64,000 nt of DNA, from NCBI RefSeq assembly GCF_003368535.1, contig NZ_QSLN01000002.1, forward strand, positions 144,208 to 208,207, in the 5' to 3' direction. Below, one piece after another: positions 7,444 to 17,856 of the stretch. Source of the stretch: Ammonifex thiophilus (lineage in GTDB: Bacteria > Bacillota > Desulfotomaculia > Desulfotomaculales > Ammonificaceae). The notes below the pieces were generated by a model. That model was not told the DNA's origin and ran no database searches. It saw only the letters and a program-made list of their open reading frames with translations. Made by a program: the position numbers and the translations under genes. Position 1 is the stretch's first letter, and each line of letters starts with the position of its first letter.

Positions 7444-8016
7444 TTACCGGTACAAACCGTGGGCGTAGATATACTCCTCTACGGCTTCCGGCAGAAGATA
7501 CTTGATCGGCTTTCCTGCGCGGACCCGTTCCCGGATCTCCGTGGAAGAAACCGCTACTCCTGGAACCGGAAGCACCGTAACCCTGCGTCCCCGTCCGCCT
7601 TTCACCGCCGAGGGATAGCCTGGGCGCGTAGCCACCACAAAGTGGCAGAGCGTTAAGAGTTCCCCTACGCGGTGCCAGGTCAAAAACTCGGCCAGCGCAT
7701 CCATCCCCAGGATAAAGAAGACTTCTGCCTGCGGGAAGAGCCGACGGAACTCCTTTACCGTGTCTACGGTATAGGAGGGACCTGGACGCTCGATCTCCAC
7801 GGTCGAAACCTCAAAGTACGGGTTGGAGGCCACGGCCAGCCTGACCATCGCCAGGCGATGCTCGGCAGGCGTAACCCTCCTCCTCTTGTGCGGGGGTTGC
7901 CCGCTCGGTATGAAATACACCTTATCCAGGCGCATCTCATACCGCACCGCTTCGGCTATTGCCAGGTGGCCGAAGTGAATGGGATCGAAAGTCCCACCCA
8001 ACAAACCCAGGCGCAT
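7444..8016 (-). CDS. nadD: Nicotinate-nucleotide adenylyltransferase
   Basis: Converts nicotinate mononucleotide and ATP to deamido-NAD in NAD synthesis. The 190-residue product has the nucleotidyltransferase signature GGTFDPIHFGH (7-17) and the C-terminal SSTEIRERV motif. The chosen ATG at 8016 gives the typical MRLGLLGGTFDP start and has GGAG eight bases upstream; the open frame extends 27 codons further back without support. It follows the amidase gene. Confidence 0.96.
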   Translation of the reverse strand: MRLGLLGGTFDPIHFGHLAIAEAVRYEMRLDKVYFIPSGQPPHKRRRVTPAEHRLAMVRLAVASNPYFEVSTVEIERPGPSYTVDTVKEFRRLFPQAEVFFILGMDALAEFLTWHRVGELLTLCHFVVATRPGYPSAVKGGRGRRVTVLPVPGVAVSSTEIRERVRAGKPIKYLLPEAVEEYIYAHGLYR

Positions 8017-8089
8017 GCCGGGGTCTCCATCCTGCTTGGCTCCATTATAAACCTTTTCTGCCCCCCGATCAATGACTAATTTTCCCCTT

Positions 8090-8647
8090 TCAGCCAAGGA
8101 ATTTGCGCAAAAGCTCCTTCTCCCGCCTGAGCACGCTTATTCCCTGAGCTATGGCCGTAGCCAGCGCCTCCAAAAAGCCGTCCTGGGACAGAAGCCTTGC
8201 GTCTTCGGGATGATCCAGAAAAAGGCATTCTAAAAGCACTGCGGGCATGCGGGTGTAGCGAAGCACGTAAAAGGGGGCTTCCTTTCCTCCCCTGTCTCGG
8301 GTTCCTTGCGGGAGGAGGAAACCGGTGGCCGCCGCGTGCAGGATTTGTCGGTAATAGCGGGTGAGAGGAGGAGCGGAGGGATAAACGTAGCTTTCAAAGC
8401 CCCTCCCCCCGCCCGCGTTGAAGTGCAGGGAGAGGAAAAGGTCGGCGTTGTGGTAGTTGGCTATCCGCACCCTCTCACTAAGCGAAACGTCTTGATCTTC
8501 CCTGCGCGTCAGGATAATGGTCGCCGGCGGAGCCACCTTTTCCACCATGAGTTTGGCTAACTTGAGGGTGAGATCTGCCTCCCGCAAATTCCCGCAAACC
8601 GCTCCCGGATCGCTTCCCCCGTGCCCTGGATCAATCACTATACGCAC
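8090..8647 (-). CDS. N-acetylmuramoyl-L-alanine amidase (Amidase_3 domain)
   Basis: A 185-residue zinc amidase that cleaves the lactyl-peptide bond of peptidoglycan. The zinc ligands are H9 in DPGHGG, E23 and H75 in SLHFNAGG; the catalytic Glu is E140 in VLLECLFL. It has no signal peptide or binding domain, so export or lysis-dependent release is unclear. Single-domain forms of this size include the CwlD type of spore formers, but the identity with CwlD is not proven. The start is GTG. Its ribosome-binding site lies in the 3' arm of a hairpin. Confidence 0.9.
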   Translation of the reverse strand: MRIVIDPGHGGSDPGAVCGNLREADLTLKLAKLMVEKVAPPATIILTRREDQDVSLSERVRIANYHNADLFLSLHFNAGGGRGFESYVYPSAPPLTRYYRQILHAAATGFLLPQGTRDRGGKEAPFYVLRYTRMPAVLLECLFLDHPEDARLLSQDGFLEALATAIAQGISVLRREKELLRKFLG

Positions 8648-8654
8648 TTTTCCC

Positions 8655-8708
8655 CCCTCCCGCAGACTCAGTCTACGAGTGCGGGAGGGAAAAAGTTACT
8701 CCCGCACT
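8655..8708 (-). promoter_or_regulatory. Alternative hairpins at the proA-amidase junction
   Basis: On the minus strand three segments occur in order. Segment C (8708-8699) is AGTGCGGGAG, segment B (8689-8678) contains its complement, and segment A (8664-8655) is TGCGGGAGGG. B can pair with C for 10 bp or with A for 10 bp, not both. A continues into the GGAGG ribosome-binding site of the amidase gene. C covers the last codons of proA, just before its TAA at 8698-8696. No U tract follows, so it is not a normal terminator. Confidence 0.6.
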
Positions 8709-9955
8709 TGCCCCTCACCCAAGATTATGTACTTTATGGTGGTGAGCTCTTTTAGCCCCATGGGCCCCCGGGCATGGAGCTTCTGGGTGGAGATACCGAT
8801 CTCTGCTCCGAAGCCAAATTGTCCCCCGTCGGTGAAGCGGGTGGAGGCATTGACATAAACGGCCGCCGCATCCACCGCTTCTAGGAAGCGCCGGGCGGTA
8901 GAGTAGTCTTCGGTCACGATGGCCTCCGAGTGCTTGGTGCCGTAGCGGTAGATGTGGTCCAAAGCCTCGTCGAGGCTTTGAACCACCTTGACGGCGAGGA
9001 TGAGGTCGAGAAATTCGGTGGCCCAGTCTTCCTCGGTAGCCGGTCGGGCCCAGGGCAGATACTGCAGGGTAACGGGGCAGCCCCTTATCTCCACCCCACG
9101 TTCCCTCAGCTTTTCCCCTACGGCGGGCAGGAAGCGCGGCGCTACCTCTTGGTGGACGAGTAGGGTCTCCATGGCGTTACACACGCCGGGGCGCTGGCAC
9201 TTGGCGTTGATGACGATGGCCTCCGCCTTGGCCAGATCAGCCGCCGCGTCCACGTACACGTGGCAGTTTCCCACCCCCGTCTCGATGACGGGGACGGTGG
9301 CCGTGCGAACCACGGTTTGGATGAGCCCTGCTCCCCCGCGGGGAATGAGGACGTCTATGTACTCGTTAAGCCGCATCAGCACCTGGGCCGCCTCGCGTTC
9401 CGGGCGATCGATAAATTCTATAGCTCCTTCCGGAACCCCGCTCTCCACCGCCGCCCGGGCTATGACCTTGACTATGGCCGCGTTGGAGTTAAGGGCCTCC
9501 GACCCTCCCCGCAAGACCACCGCGTTCCCCGCCTTAAGACAAAGACCAGCGGCATCCACGGTGACGTTGGGACGGGCCTCATAGATCATCCCCACAACCC
9601 CTAAGGGCACGCGCATCTGCCCTATCATCAGCCCGTTAGGCCGCTTCCACATGGCCACGATCTCCCCCACCGGGTCGGGGAGCTTCACTATGTCCCTTAA
9701 GCCCTGGGCCATTTCCCGGAGGCGCTTCTCGTTGAGCATAAGGCGGTCGAGCAAAGCCTTGGATAGCCCCTTAGCCCGGGCTGCCTCCATGTCACGGGCG
9801 TTGGCCTCTAAGATGAACTCCTTTTCCCGCTCCAAGGCGTCGGCCATGGCCATAAGGGCCTTGTCCTTGACCGTGGTGGGAAGGTAGGCCAACCGCCTGG
9901 CCGCTTCTTTGGCCCTTCGCGCCTTAGCTACCACCTCTTCCTCAATCGGAGTCAC
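8696..9955 (-). CDS. proA: Gamma-glutamyl phosphate reductase
   Basis: Second step of proline synthesis: NADPH-dependent reduction of gamma-glutamyl phosphate to glutamate semialdehyde. At 419 residues it has the normal length and an aldehyde dehydrogenase fold. The catalytic Cys lies in QRPGVCNAMETLLVH. The start is GTG with AGGAGG ten bases upstream, and it overlaps the HIT gene stop in GTGA. The operon order is obgE-proB-HIT-proA, so the HIT gene has been placed between the two proline genes. Confidence 0.97.
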   Translation of the reverse strand: MTPIEEEVVAKARRAKEAARRLAYLPTTVKDKALMAMADALEREKEFILEANARDMEAARAKGLSKALLDRLMLNEKRLREMAQGLRDIVKLPDPVGEIVAMWKRPNGLMIGQMRVPLGVVGMIYEARPNVTVDAAGLCLKAGNAVVLRGGSEALNSNAAIVKVIARAAVESGVPEGAIEFIDRPEREAAQVLMRLNEYIDVLIPRGGAGLIQTVVRTATVPVIETGVGNCHVYVDAAADLAKAEAIVINAKCQRPGVCNAMETLLVHQEVAPRFLPAVGEKLRERGVEIRGCPVTLQYLPWARPATEEDWATEFLDLILAVKVVQSLDEALDHIYRYGTKHSEAIVTEDYSTARRFLEAVDAAAVYVNASTRFTDGGQFGFGAEIGISTQKLHARGPMGLKELTTIKYIILGEGQVRE

Positions 9956-10446
9956 GCCAACCCCACCTCCTGTAGAGTTTTTCTAAGCTTAGCGTAGGTA
10001 TCGCCTAGGGCTTCCGGGATCACCCGCACTTCACCGAAGACGGTCATGAAACTGGTGTCTCCTTCCCAGCGGGGCACGATGTGCACGTGGAAGTGCTCGG
10101 GTATCCCCGCGCCCGCCACCTTGCCCAGGTTAATGCCGATGTTGAAACCATCGGGACGCATCACCCGGCGCAGGATCTCCACCATGTCCTTGGTTAAGGT
10201 AAATATCTCCAGCCATTCCTCCGGCGTGAGCTCCGTAACGTCACCCACGTGGCGGTTAGGGGCCACCAGCAGATGCCCATTGTTGTAAGGGTAGAGGTTC
10301 ATTAAGACGAAAGCGTGCTCGCGCCGCAGCAGCAGGAGATTCTCCTCGTCCCGGTTGTCCTGCAACTTGGCACAGAAAATGCATTCCGTTCGACCGGTAC
10401 TCTTACCGACATAGACCGCCCGCCAAGGAGCCCACAACCTCTCCAC
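9952..10446 (-). CDS. HIT-family nucleotide hydrolase/phosphorylase with CxxC
   Basis: A 164-residue histidine-triad protein. The active-site triad HFHVH is at 118-122 in HFHVHIVPRW. An N-terminal CxxC pair (C22, C25) resembles the zinc site of Ap4A phosphorylase-like and GalT-like HIT proteins. The MERLWAPWRAVYV start is typical of a widespread actinobacterial and clostridial subgroup. It probably acts on dinucleoside polyphosphates or AMP conjugates, but no substrate can be read from sequence. It sits 15 bases after proB and overlaps proA by four. Confidence 0.9.
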   Translation of the reverse strand: MERLWAPWRAVYVGKSTGRTECIFCAKLQDNRDEENLLLLRREHAFVLMNLYPYNNGHLLVAPNRHVGDVTELTPEEWLEIFTLTKDMVEILRRVMRPDGFNIGINLGKVAGAGIPEHFHVHIVPRWEGDTSFMTVFGEVRVIPEALGDTYAKLRKTLQEVGLA

Positions 10447-10461
10447 CGCCGCTTAACCCCC

Positions 10462-11583
10462 TTATTCTTGCAATACCAGGTTATCCCGGTGCACCACTTC
10501 GTCATAAAGGCGGGAACCGAGCACAGCCTCGATTTCGCAAGTCTTGCACCCTTTGATCTGCTCTACCTCCGCCGCCGAGTAGTTCACCAGACCCCGCGCG
10601 ATTTCCCTCCCCTCGGGGTCGACTATGCTAACGGCGTGTCCCGCCTCGAAGTTCCCCTCCACTTTTACGATGCCGGAGGGGAGAAGGCTCTTCCCCTCTT
10701 CTCGCAAAGCCTTGGCCGCTCCCGCATCCACGTAGATTTTTCCTTTTACCTGAGCGCCAAAGAGCAACCAGCGCCTCTTCGCGCGTAGCCTCTCGCGAGG
10801 AAAAAAGACAGTCCCGATCTCCTCACCGGCTAGAACGCGCCTTACCACCCCCGGCAGGGAAGCCCGGGCAATCACCAGGGTACAGCCGGAGCGGCCGGCA
10901 ATGCGGGCCGCTTCCAGTTTAGTGAGCATGCCCCCGCTGCCCACCTGCGAACCGGGTCCGCTGGCCAAAGCCCATATCTCCGGCGTGAGTTCTCTAACCT
11001 CCGAAATCAGCTGGGCTTCCGGGTCGCGGCGGGGATCGCCGGTGTAAAGCCCGTCCACGTCGGAGAGGATGAGCAAAAGCTCGGCGTTTACCAGGCTGGC
11101 CACCAGGGCAGAAAGGGTGTCGTTGTCCCCCAGGCGAATCTCCTCCACCGCCACCGTATCGTTCTCGTTGATGATGGGAATCACCCGGTACTCAAGCAAA
11201 GTGAGAAGCGTGTTGCGGGCGTTTAAGAAACGGCGGCGGTGGGCGAAGTCGTCCCGCGTGAGCAACACTTGCCCCACAGTGATGCCGTGGGAAGAGAAGA
11301 AGCGCTCGTAGATCTGCATGAGCAGCCCTTGCCCCACCGCGGCGCAGGCCTGCTTTTCCGGTATGGTGCGGGGCCGGCTCTTGAGTCCCAGCTTCCCCAT
11401 GCCCGCTCCGATAGCCCCGGAGGTGACCAGCAGCACGTCTCTTCCCTCTCGGTGCACAGCTGCTAGCTCGTCCACCAGCTTGGCTATTTGTTCCAGATCG
11501 AGCTCTCCCGATGGCAGGGTGAGGGAGCTCGTGCCCACTTTAACCACCAGGCGGCGACAGTGCTTAAACTCCTCCCGTCGCAT
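10462..11583 (-). CDS. proB: Glutamate 5-kinase
   Basis: Phosphorylates glutamate at the start of proline synthesis. The 373-residue product has an amino-acid-kinase domain (RRLVVKVGTSSLT at the start, IINENDTVAVEEIRLGDND and LLILSDVDGLY in the middle) and a C-terminal PUA domain (about 280-365). The ATG at 11583 gives the usual MRREEFKHCRRLVVKVG start; the frame extends 19 codons upstream into obgE. It begins four bases after the obgE stop, so the two are coupled. Confidence 0.97.
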   Translation of the reverse strand: MRREEFKHCRRLVVKVGTSSLTLPSGELDLEQIAKLVDELAAVHREGRDVLLVTSGAIGAGMGKLGLKSRPRTIPEKQACAAVGQGLLMQIYERFFSSHGITVGQVLLTRDDFAHRRRFLNARNTLLTLLEYRVIPIINENDTVAVEEIRLGDNDTLSALVASLVNAELLLILSDVDGLYTGDPRRDPEAQLISEVRELTPEIWALASGPGSQVGSGGMLTKLEAARIAGRSGCTLVIARASLPGVVRRVLAGEEIGTVFFPRERLRAKRRWLLFGAQVKGKIYVDAGAAKALREEGKSLLPSGIVKVEGNFEAGHAVSIVDPEGREIARGLVNYSAAEVEQIKGCKTCEIEAVLGSRLYDEVVHRDNLVLQE

Positions 11584-11587
11584 AAGC

Positions 11588-13340
<1,753 letters not shown>

Positions 13341-13385
13341 GACCTTCCTCGTCCTTCCTGCTTTTTAAGATCGTTCGGCCAAGCT

Positions 13386-14762
13386 TTACAAAATTCCTTC
13401 CCGCCGACAAAGCGCCGCGGCTTCCACCAAGCGTTCGGCTAAAGCAGGAAAAGAGGCGAAGTGCAGGTGAAGGTAAGAGGCCAAGGTGCGGCGGTAGACC
13501 ACCCCTTCCGCCTCCACCTCCCCTCCGCTCCGGCGCAGGCGGAAGGCAGGGGGAAGGGCACTCTCCCCCTCCAGACGGGAATAATGAAATACGTGCCCTC
13601 GCACCTTCTCCCCCGCCCGGAAAAAGGGAGAAGGAGTAAGCACCTCCGCCACGACGTAGCCCAGCCGCTTGAGCCTCTCCCCCATCGTCACTTTGAAAGG
13701 AAGCGCCCCTACCAGCCGAAACTCCTCCCCTTTCCAGGCCAGGGAGGAGCACAGATAAACTAACCCTCCGCACTCGGCGTAAACCGGCATGCCTTTTTCC
13801 ACCGCCGCCTTTATCGCTTCCCTAATAGGCAGGTTGGCGCTGAGCTTAGAGGCAAATACTTCCGGGAAGCCGCCGCCCAGGTACAAAGCCGAGCTCCCCT
13901 CCGGTAAGGTAGGAGCCTCGCAGGGGCTGAAAGGGGCGATTTCCGCTCCGAAGGCTTCCAGTAACTCCAGGTTCTCCGGATAGTAGAAGGAAAAGGCCTG
14001 GTCGTAAGCCACCGCTATCCTAGCTTGCGGGGTCCGGGGAGAAGGGGGGAAAAGGGAAGTGGCCGGAGGAAGGAGGGGAGGAGCGGCAGAGGCCAGGGTT
14101 AGACACCCGTCCAAATCGAAGTTGGCCTCGACCACGTCGGCCAACCGGGCGGCATATTCTTTCAGATCCGACCTCTCCGCCGCCGGCACCAGTCCCAGGT
14201 GGCGGGAGGGGAGTTCAAGCTCCGGCAGCCGGGGAAGGCAGCCAAAAACCTTCACCCCCACCCGGGACTCCACCACTTCCCGCAAAAGGCGAGCATGTTT
14301 TTCGCTCCCCACCCCGGTGAAGACTACTCCCTCCAGCCTCACTTCCGGGTCGAAAGCCTTAAAGCCCAGGACCACGGCGGCCGCCGAGGTGCTCATCCCC
14401 CGGGCCGCCACCACCAGCACCACCGGGGCACGCAAGATCTTGCTAAGCTCGGCCGTACTCCCCTCCGTCGAGCCGGCTCTGCCGTCGTAAAGCCCCATCA
14501 CCCCTTCGACGATTGCCAAATCCGCCCCCCGGCTCCCGCGCAGAAAGAGTTCGCACAAGACCTCTTCCGGCATGAGCCAGGGATCGAGGTTGCGGGCCAC
14601 CCTCCCTGTTACGGCCGCGTGAAAGCCCGGGTCGATGTAGTCAGGGCCTACTTTGAAGCCCTGCACTTTAAGGCCCCGCCGCCTGAAGGCTGCCATCAGC
14701 CCCAGGGTCACCGTAGTCTTGCCGCTGCCGCTTCCCGCTCCTGCCACTACCAACCGCTTCAA
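13386..14762 (-). CDS. cbiA: Cobyrinic acid a,c-diamide synthase (CbiA/CobB)
   Basis: Amidates the a and c side chains of cobyrinic acid using glutamine and ATP. The 458-residue protein has an N-terminal P-loop domain (GSGSGKTTV, about 10-18) and a C-terminal class I glutaminase domain with AECGGLVYL near residue 330. The start is TTG with GGAG eight bases upstream, overlapping the stop of the ApgM-like gene in TTGA. A gap of about 45 bases separates it from spo0B. It belongs to a three-gene unit with an ApgM-like gene and cobQ. Confidence 0.95.
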   Translation of the reverse strand: MKRLVVAGAGSGSGKTTVTLGLMAAFRRRGLKVQGFKVGPDYIDPGFHAAVTGRVARNLDPWLMPEEVLCELFLRGSRGADLAIVEGVMGLYDGRAGSTEGSTAELSKILRAPVVLVVAARGMSTSAAAVVLGFKAFDPEVRLEGVVFTGVGSEKHARLLREVVESRVGVKVFGCLPRLPELELPSRHLGLVPAAERSDLKEYAARLADVVEANFDLDGCLTLASAAPPLLPPATSLFPPSPRTPQARIAVAYDQAFSFYYPENLELLEAFGAEIAPFSPCEAPTLPEGSSALYLGGGFPEVFASKLSANLPIREAIKAAVEKGMPVYAECGGLVYLCSSLAWKGEEFRLVGALPFKVTMGERLKRLGYVVAEVLTPSPFFRAGEKVRGHVFHYSRLEGESALPPAFRLRRSGGEVEAEGVVYRRTLASYLHLHFASFPALAERLVEAAALCRREGIL

Positions 14763-15967
14763 TTTTCCGTCTCCTTTCCCAAGAACCAGGGAAGCAGGCG
14801 ATGCCCCTCTTCCAGCTTGAAGGAGGAGCTGGCCGCCGCCTCTTCGGTGAAGGGACGCCCCTCGCCCGAACCGGGCAAAGGAGGGTCGCCCGCGGCCAGG
14901 AAAGGCACCGGGTCGGAAGTATGGGTGCGGCGGACCACCGGGGTGGGATGATCAGGTAGGACCAGCACGCGCCAGGAGGGAAAACTTTCCCAGAGGCCTT
15001 TCAATATCTCACCCACCACCAGTCGGTCTATGGACTCGATGGCCCGGATCTTCTCTTCCAGGTCCCCCTGGTGCCCGGCCTCGTCCGGAGCTTCAATGTG
15101 GACGAAGACGAAGTCCGCCCCCTCTTGGAGTTCCTTTAACGCCGCCTGGGCCTTGGCCCGGTAGTCGGTGCGGGTGTTGCCCGTAGCCCCGGGGACCAAA
15201 GGTACGCGCATACCGCAGAGCCTCCCTATCCCCTTGATGAGGTCCACGGCCGCCACCACCGCCCCTGTAAGCCCGAAGCGCTCTCTGAAAAGGGGGAGCT
15301 GCGGCCGGCGCCCCGCCCCCCAGAACCAGATGGCGTTGGCCGCGTTTTCTCCCGGAAGGGAGGCTAAAAGTGCGGCTCCCCGGACCATCAGCTCCCGCAG
15401 AAGCTCCGCCCCCTCCCCCTGAGGGAGGTAGGGTCCTATCCTCTGCCCCGTTATATCGTGGGGCGGGGTAAGTTTGAGCTTATCCGGGTCCGGCCCCTCC
15501 CGCCAGATCATAAGGTGCCGGTAGCTCACCCCCGGATAAAACCGGACGCGAAAATCCCCCAGCCTCTCCTGGAGAAAAGCTATGAGTTCCTCGGCCCGCT
15601 CGGTGGGTATCTCCCCGGCACTGTAGTCCAGCATGACCCGGTCAGCGTATTCCTCCGCCGGGGAGAGGGTGACCAGGTTGCAGCGCAGGGCGAGGTCCGC
15701 AGGAGAAAGCTCTATCCCCTGGCTGGCCGCCTCTAAAGGAGCCCGCCCGGTGTAGTAGCGTCGGGGATCGTAGCCCAGCACCGCCAGGTTGGCCACGTCG
15801 CTGCCGGGAGGGAAACCCGGAGGTACGGTTCTCACCTCTCCTACCAGCCCCGCGTGGGCCAGGGCGTCCAGATTGGGAGTGCGGGCATAGGCCAAGGGGG
15901 TAAGCCCTCCCAAGGAGGGGCAAGGGTAATCGGCCATGCCGTCCGCCAGAATCACTACATACTTCAA
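14759..15967 (-). CDS. ApgM-type cofactor-independent phosphoglycerate mutase-like enzyme
   Basis: A 402-residue member of the alkaline-phosphatase superfamily (COG3635). It has the metal-binding N-terminus VVILADGMADYP, the phospho-acceptor Ser in PGSDVAN (S56) and C-terminal metal motifs EAPDEAGHQGD and LPDHPTPV. Members of this family act as archaeal-type phosphoglycerate mutases, and some have been proposed as homoserine kinases. This copy is locked between cobQ and cbiA with four-base spacing or overlap, so a phosphate-transfer role in cobalamin assembly is possible. The start is TTG with GGGGG seven bases upstream. Confidence 0.88.
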   Translation of the reverse strand: MKYVVILADGMADYPCPSLGGLTPLAYARTPNLDALAHAGLVGEVRTVPPGFPPGSDVANLAVLGYDPRRYYTGRAPLEAASQGIELSPADLALRCNLVTLSPAEEYADRVMLDYSAGEIPTERAEELIAFLQERLGDFRVRFYPGVSYRHLMIWREGPDPDKLKLTPPHDITGQRIGPYLPQGEGAELLRELMVRGAALLASLPGENAANAIWFWGAGRRPQLPLFRERFGLTGAVVAAVDLIKGIGRLCGMRVPLVPGATGNTRTDYRAKAQAALKELQEGADFVFVHIEAPDEAGHQGDLEEKIRAIESIDRLVVGEILKGLWESFPSWRVLVLPDHPTPVVRRTHTSDPVPFLAAGDPPLPGSGEGRPFTEEAAASSSFKLEEGHRLLPWFLGKETEN

Positions 15968-15971
15968 GCCT

Positions 15972-17456
15972 TTACCCCCTTTCCAGCCACTGGCAAACGA
16001 GCTCCAGCCGAAGGTGTTCCCGCAAAAGCTCCGCCAATCGGTCTAAGCACCTTTCCCGGTGCTGCCGGTAGGCCAGGGTCGGGAAGGAGCGGGGTGGAAG
16101 TCCCCGCTGCCGGCGCAGAGCGTCGAGAAAGGCCCGGCGGAACCGGTCGGATACGAAAAGGTCATGTAGATAAGTCCCGGCCACATTTTCCCGCCAGGCC
16201 CCTTCCTCCTCCCCGCTAGCGGCAAAAAGGGGCGTTACCTTGGACGCCGGGAAGGTGATCCCCCGGTGAATCTCGTACCCCTCCACCTCCGTGCCCTCCG
16301 CCACCAGCCAGCCACGGGCTATGACTTTAGCCCGCCGGTACCTGGTAACCTTTTCCGGGCCGAAGACCGTGCTCACCTCCAAGAGCCCCAGGCCTGGATA
16401 AGAACCCTTCTCTCCTTCCCATCCCCCGGGGTCGCAAAGTTCCTTCCCTAAAAGCTGGTAGCCGCCGCAGATGCCCAGCAGAAAAGTCCCTTCTCTTGCC
16501 GCCCGCAGAAGAGCTCGGTCCCAGCCCGTCTGCCGGAGCCACTTCAGCGCGTCTATGGCACTCTTGGTTCCCGGCAGGATTATCAGGTCAGGATGACCTA
16601 GTTGCCGCGGATGGCGGACAAAGCGCAAGGACACGTCCGGTTCCAGGGAAAGAGGCTCGAAATCCGTAAAGTTGCTTATCCGGGGAAGGTGGACCACCGC
16701 TACCTCGATCTCCCCTTCCCCTCCACCGTCCCTGAGCGAAAGGGAATCCTCCGCCCCCAGGCCCGGTAGCTCCACGTAAGGGAGCACCCCCAGCACTGGC
16801 TTGCCCGTGCGCTCTTCCAGGAAGCGCAGGCCCGGCTCCAGGATGGAAAGCTCCCCGCGAAACTTGTTGATGACCAGCCCCTTCACCCGCTCGCGCTCCT
16901 CCGGGGAAAGGAGCTCCAGGGTTCCCACCAGCTGAGCGAAAACGCCGCCCCGGTCGATATCGGCCACCAGGATGACTGGGGCTTGGGCCCAAGCGGCCAT
17001 CCGCATGTTGGCGATGTCCCGGTCCTTGAGGTTTACCTCCGCCGGACTACCCGCTCCTTCGATGACGATGATCTCGTGCCGGTCAGCTAGACGACCGAAG
17101 CTTTCTTTTACCACCTCCCAAGCCCTCTCCAGCCACGCCCTCCGGTAGTCCCGCGCCGAAAGCAAACCTACCGCCTTACCCTGGAGTATCAGCTCGGCTA
17201 TGGTGTCCCGCTGGGGCTTGAGCAAGACCGGGTTCATGTCCACCGAAGGAGGGATCCCCGCCGCTTCTGCCTGCAGGGCTTGGGCGTAGGCGATCTCTCC
17301 ACCCTCGGGGGTGACATAGGCGTTAAGGGACATGTTCTGGGCCTTGAAGGGAGCAACCCGCCAGCCCTCCTGCCGCAAAAGCCGGCAAAGGGCGGTCACC
17401 AGCCAACTCTTCCCCGCGTGCGAGGTGGTTCCCTGAACCATCAAAGCCTTGGCCAA
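15972..17456 (-). CDS. cobQ: Cobyric acid synthase
   Basis: Amidates the b, d, e and g side chains of adenosyl-cobyrinate diamide. At 494 residues it has the usual length. The N-terminal P-loop-like region is GTTSHAGKSWLV (9-20) and the C-terminal glutaminase domain has GICGGYQLLG near 325 and a terminal YLHDLF. The start is TTG with GGGGAGG about eight bases upstream; an ATG five codons later lacks a good ribosome-binding site. It is the first gene of the cobalamin unit. No cobalamin riboswitch is visible in the 100 bases upstream. Confidence 0.96.
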   Translation of the reverse strand: MAKALMVQGTTSHAGKSWLVTALCRLLRQEGWRVAPFKAQNMSLNAYVTPEGGEIAYAQALQAEAAGIPPSVDMNPVLLKPQRDTIAELILQGKAVGLLSARDYRRAWLERAWEVVKESFGRLADRHEIIVIEGAGSPAEVNLKDRDIANMRMAAWAQAPVILVADIDRGGVFAQLVGTLELLSPEERERVKGLVINKFRGELSILEPGLRFLEERTGKPVLGVLPYVELPGLGAEDSLSLRDGGGEGEIEVAVVHLPRISNFTDFEPLSLEPDVSLRFVRHPRQLGHPDLIILPGTKSAIDALKWLRQTGWDRALLRAAREGTFLLGICGGYQLLGKELCDPGGWEGEKGSYPGLGLLEVSTVFGPEKVTRYRRAKVIARGWLVAEGTEVEGYEIHRGITFPASKVTPLFAASGEEEGAWRENVAGTYLHDLFVSDRFRRAFLDALRRQRGLPPRSFPTLAYRQHRERCLDRLAELLREHLRLELVCQWLERG

Positions 17457-17485
17457 AAAGCGTACCTCCCCAAGACTCTTTAAAA

Positions 17486-17515
17486 AGTAAAAAGGCGGGT
17501 TTAACCCCTCCCGCC
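17486..17515 (-). terminator. Intrinsic terminator of the rplU-rpmA operon
   Basis: A GGCGGG/CCCGCC stem (17494-17499 with 17510-17515) is followed on the minus strand by TTTTTACTTTTT. It lies between rpmA and cobQ. Confidence 0.85.
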
Positions 17516-17560
17516 TCGATCGATCCGTCCTCGCAAATATACACCCCGAACCTCTGGAGC

Positions 17561-17824
17561 TTAGCTTGTCAGCGCGGGAACCACGCTCACGTACTTGCGC
17601 TCCCGACCCCGGGAGTGGAAGCGCACGAAGCCGTCCACCAGGGCAAAGAGGGTGTCATCGCCACCCCGCCCCACGTTCTTGCCGGGGTGGAACTTGGTGC
17701 CCCGCTGACGCACCAGGATCGAGCCCGCCGTGACGAACTCGCCGTCGCCGCACTTCACGCCCAGGTATTTAGCGTTAGAATCCCGTCCGTTACGCGAACT
17801 GCCGACACCCTTTTTGTGGGCCAT
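17561..17824 (-). CDS. rpmA: Ribosomal protein L27
   Basis: An 87-residue large-subunit protein whose N-terminus reaches the peptidyl-transferase centre. The sequence starts [16 protein letters not shown] and contains [21 protein letters not shown]. Many Firmicutes make L27 with an N-terminal extension removed by the Prp protease; here there is no extension, and no prp gene lies between rplU and rpmA. It begins 32 bases after rplU. Confidence 0.98.
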   Translation of the reverse strand: MAHKKGVGSSRNGRDSNAKYLGVKCGDGEFVTAGSILVRQRGTKFHPGKNVGRGGDDTLFALVDGFVRFHSRGRERKYVSVVPALTS

Positions 17825-17856
17825 AACGTATCCCCCCTTTCCTTAAAAAGCGAGTT

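Noticed and set aside
17457..17560. Possible cobalamin riboswitch before cobQ
   Set aside because: Only about 100 bases are available, occupied by the rpmA terminator, and no B12-box consensus is seen.
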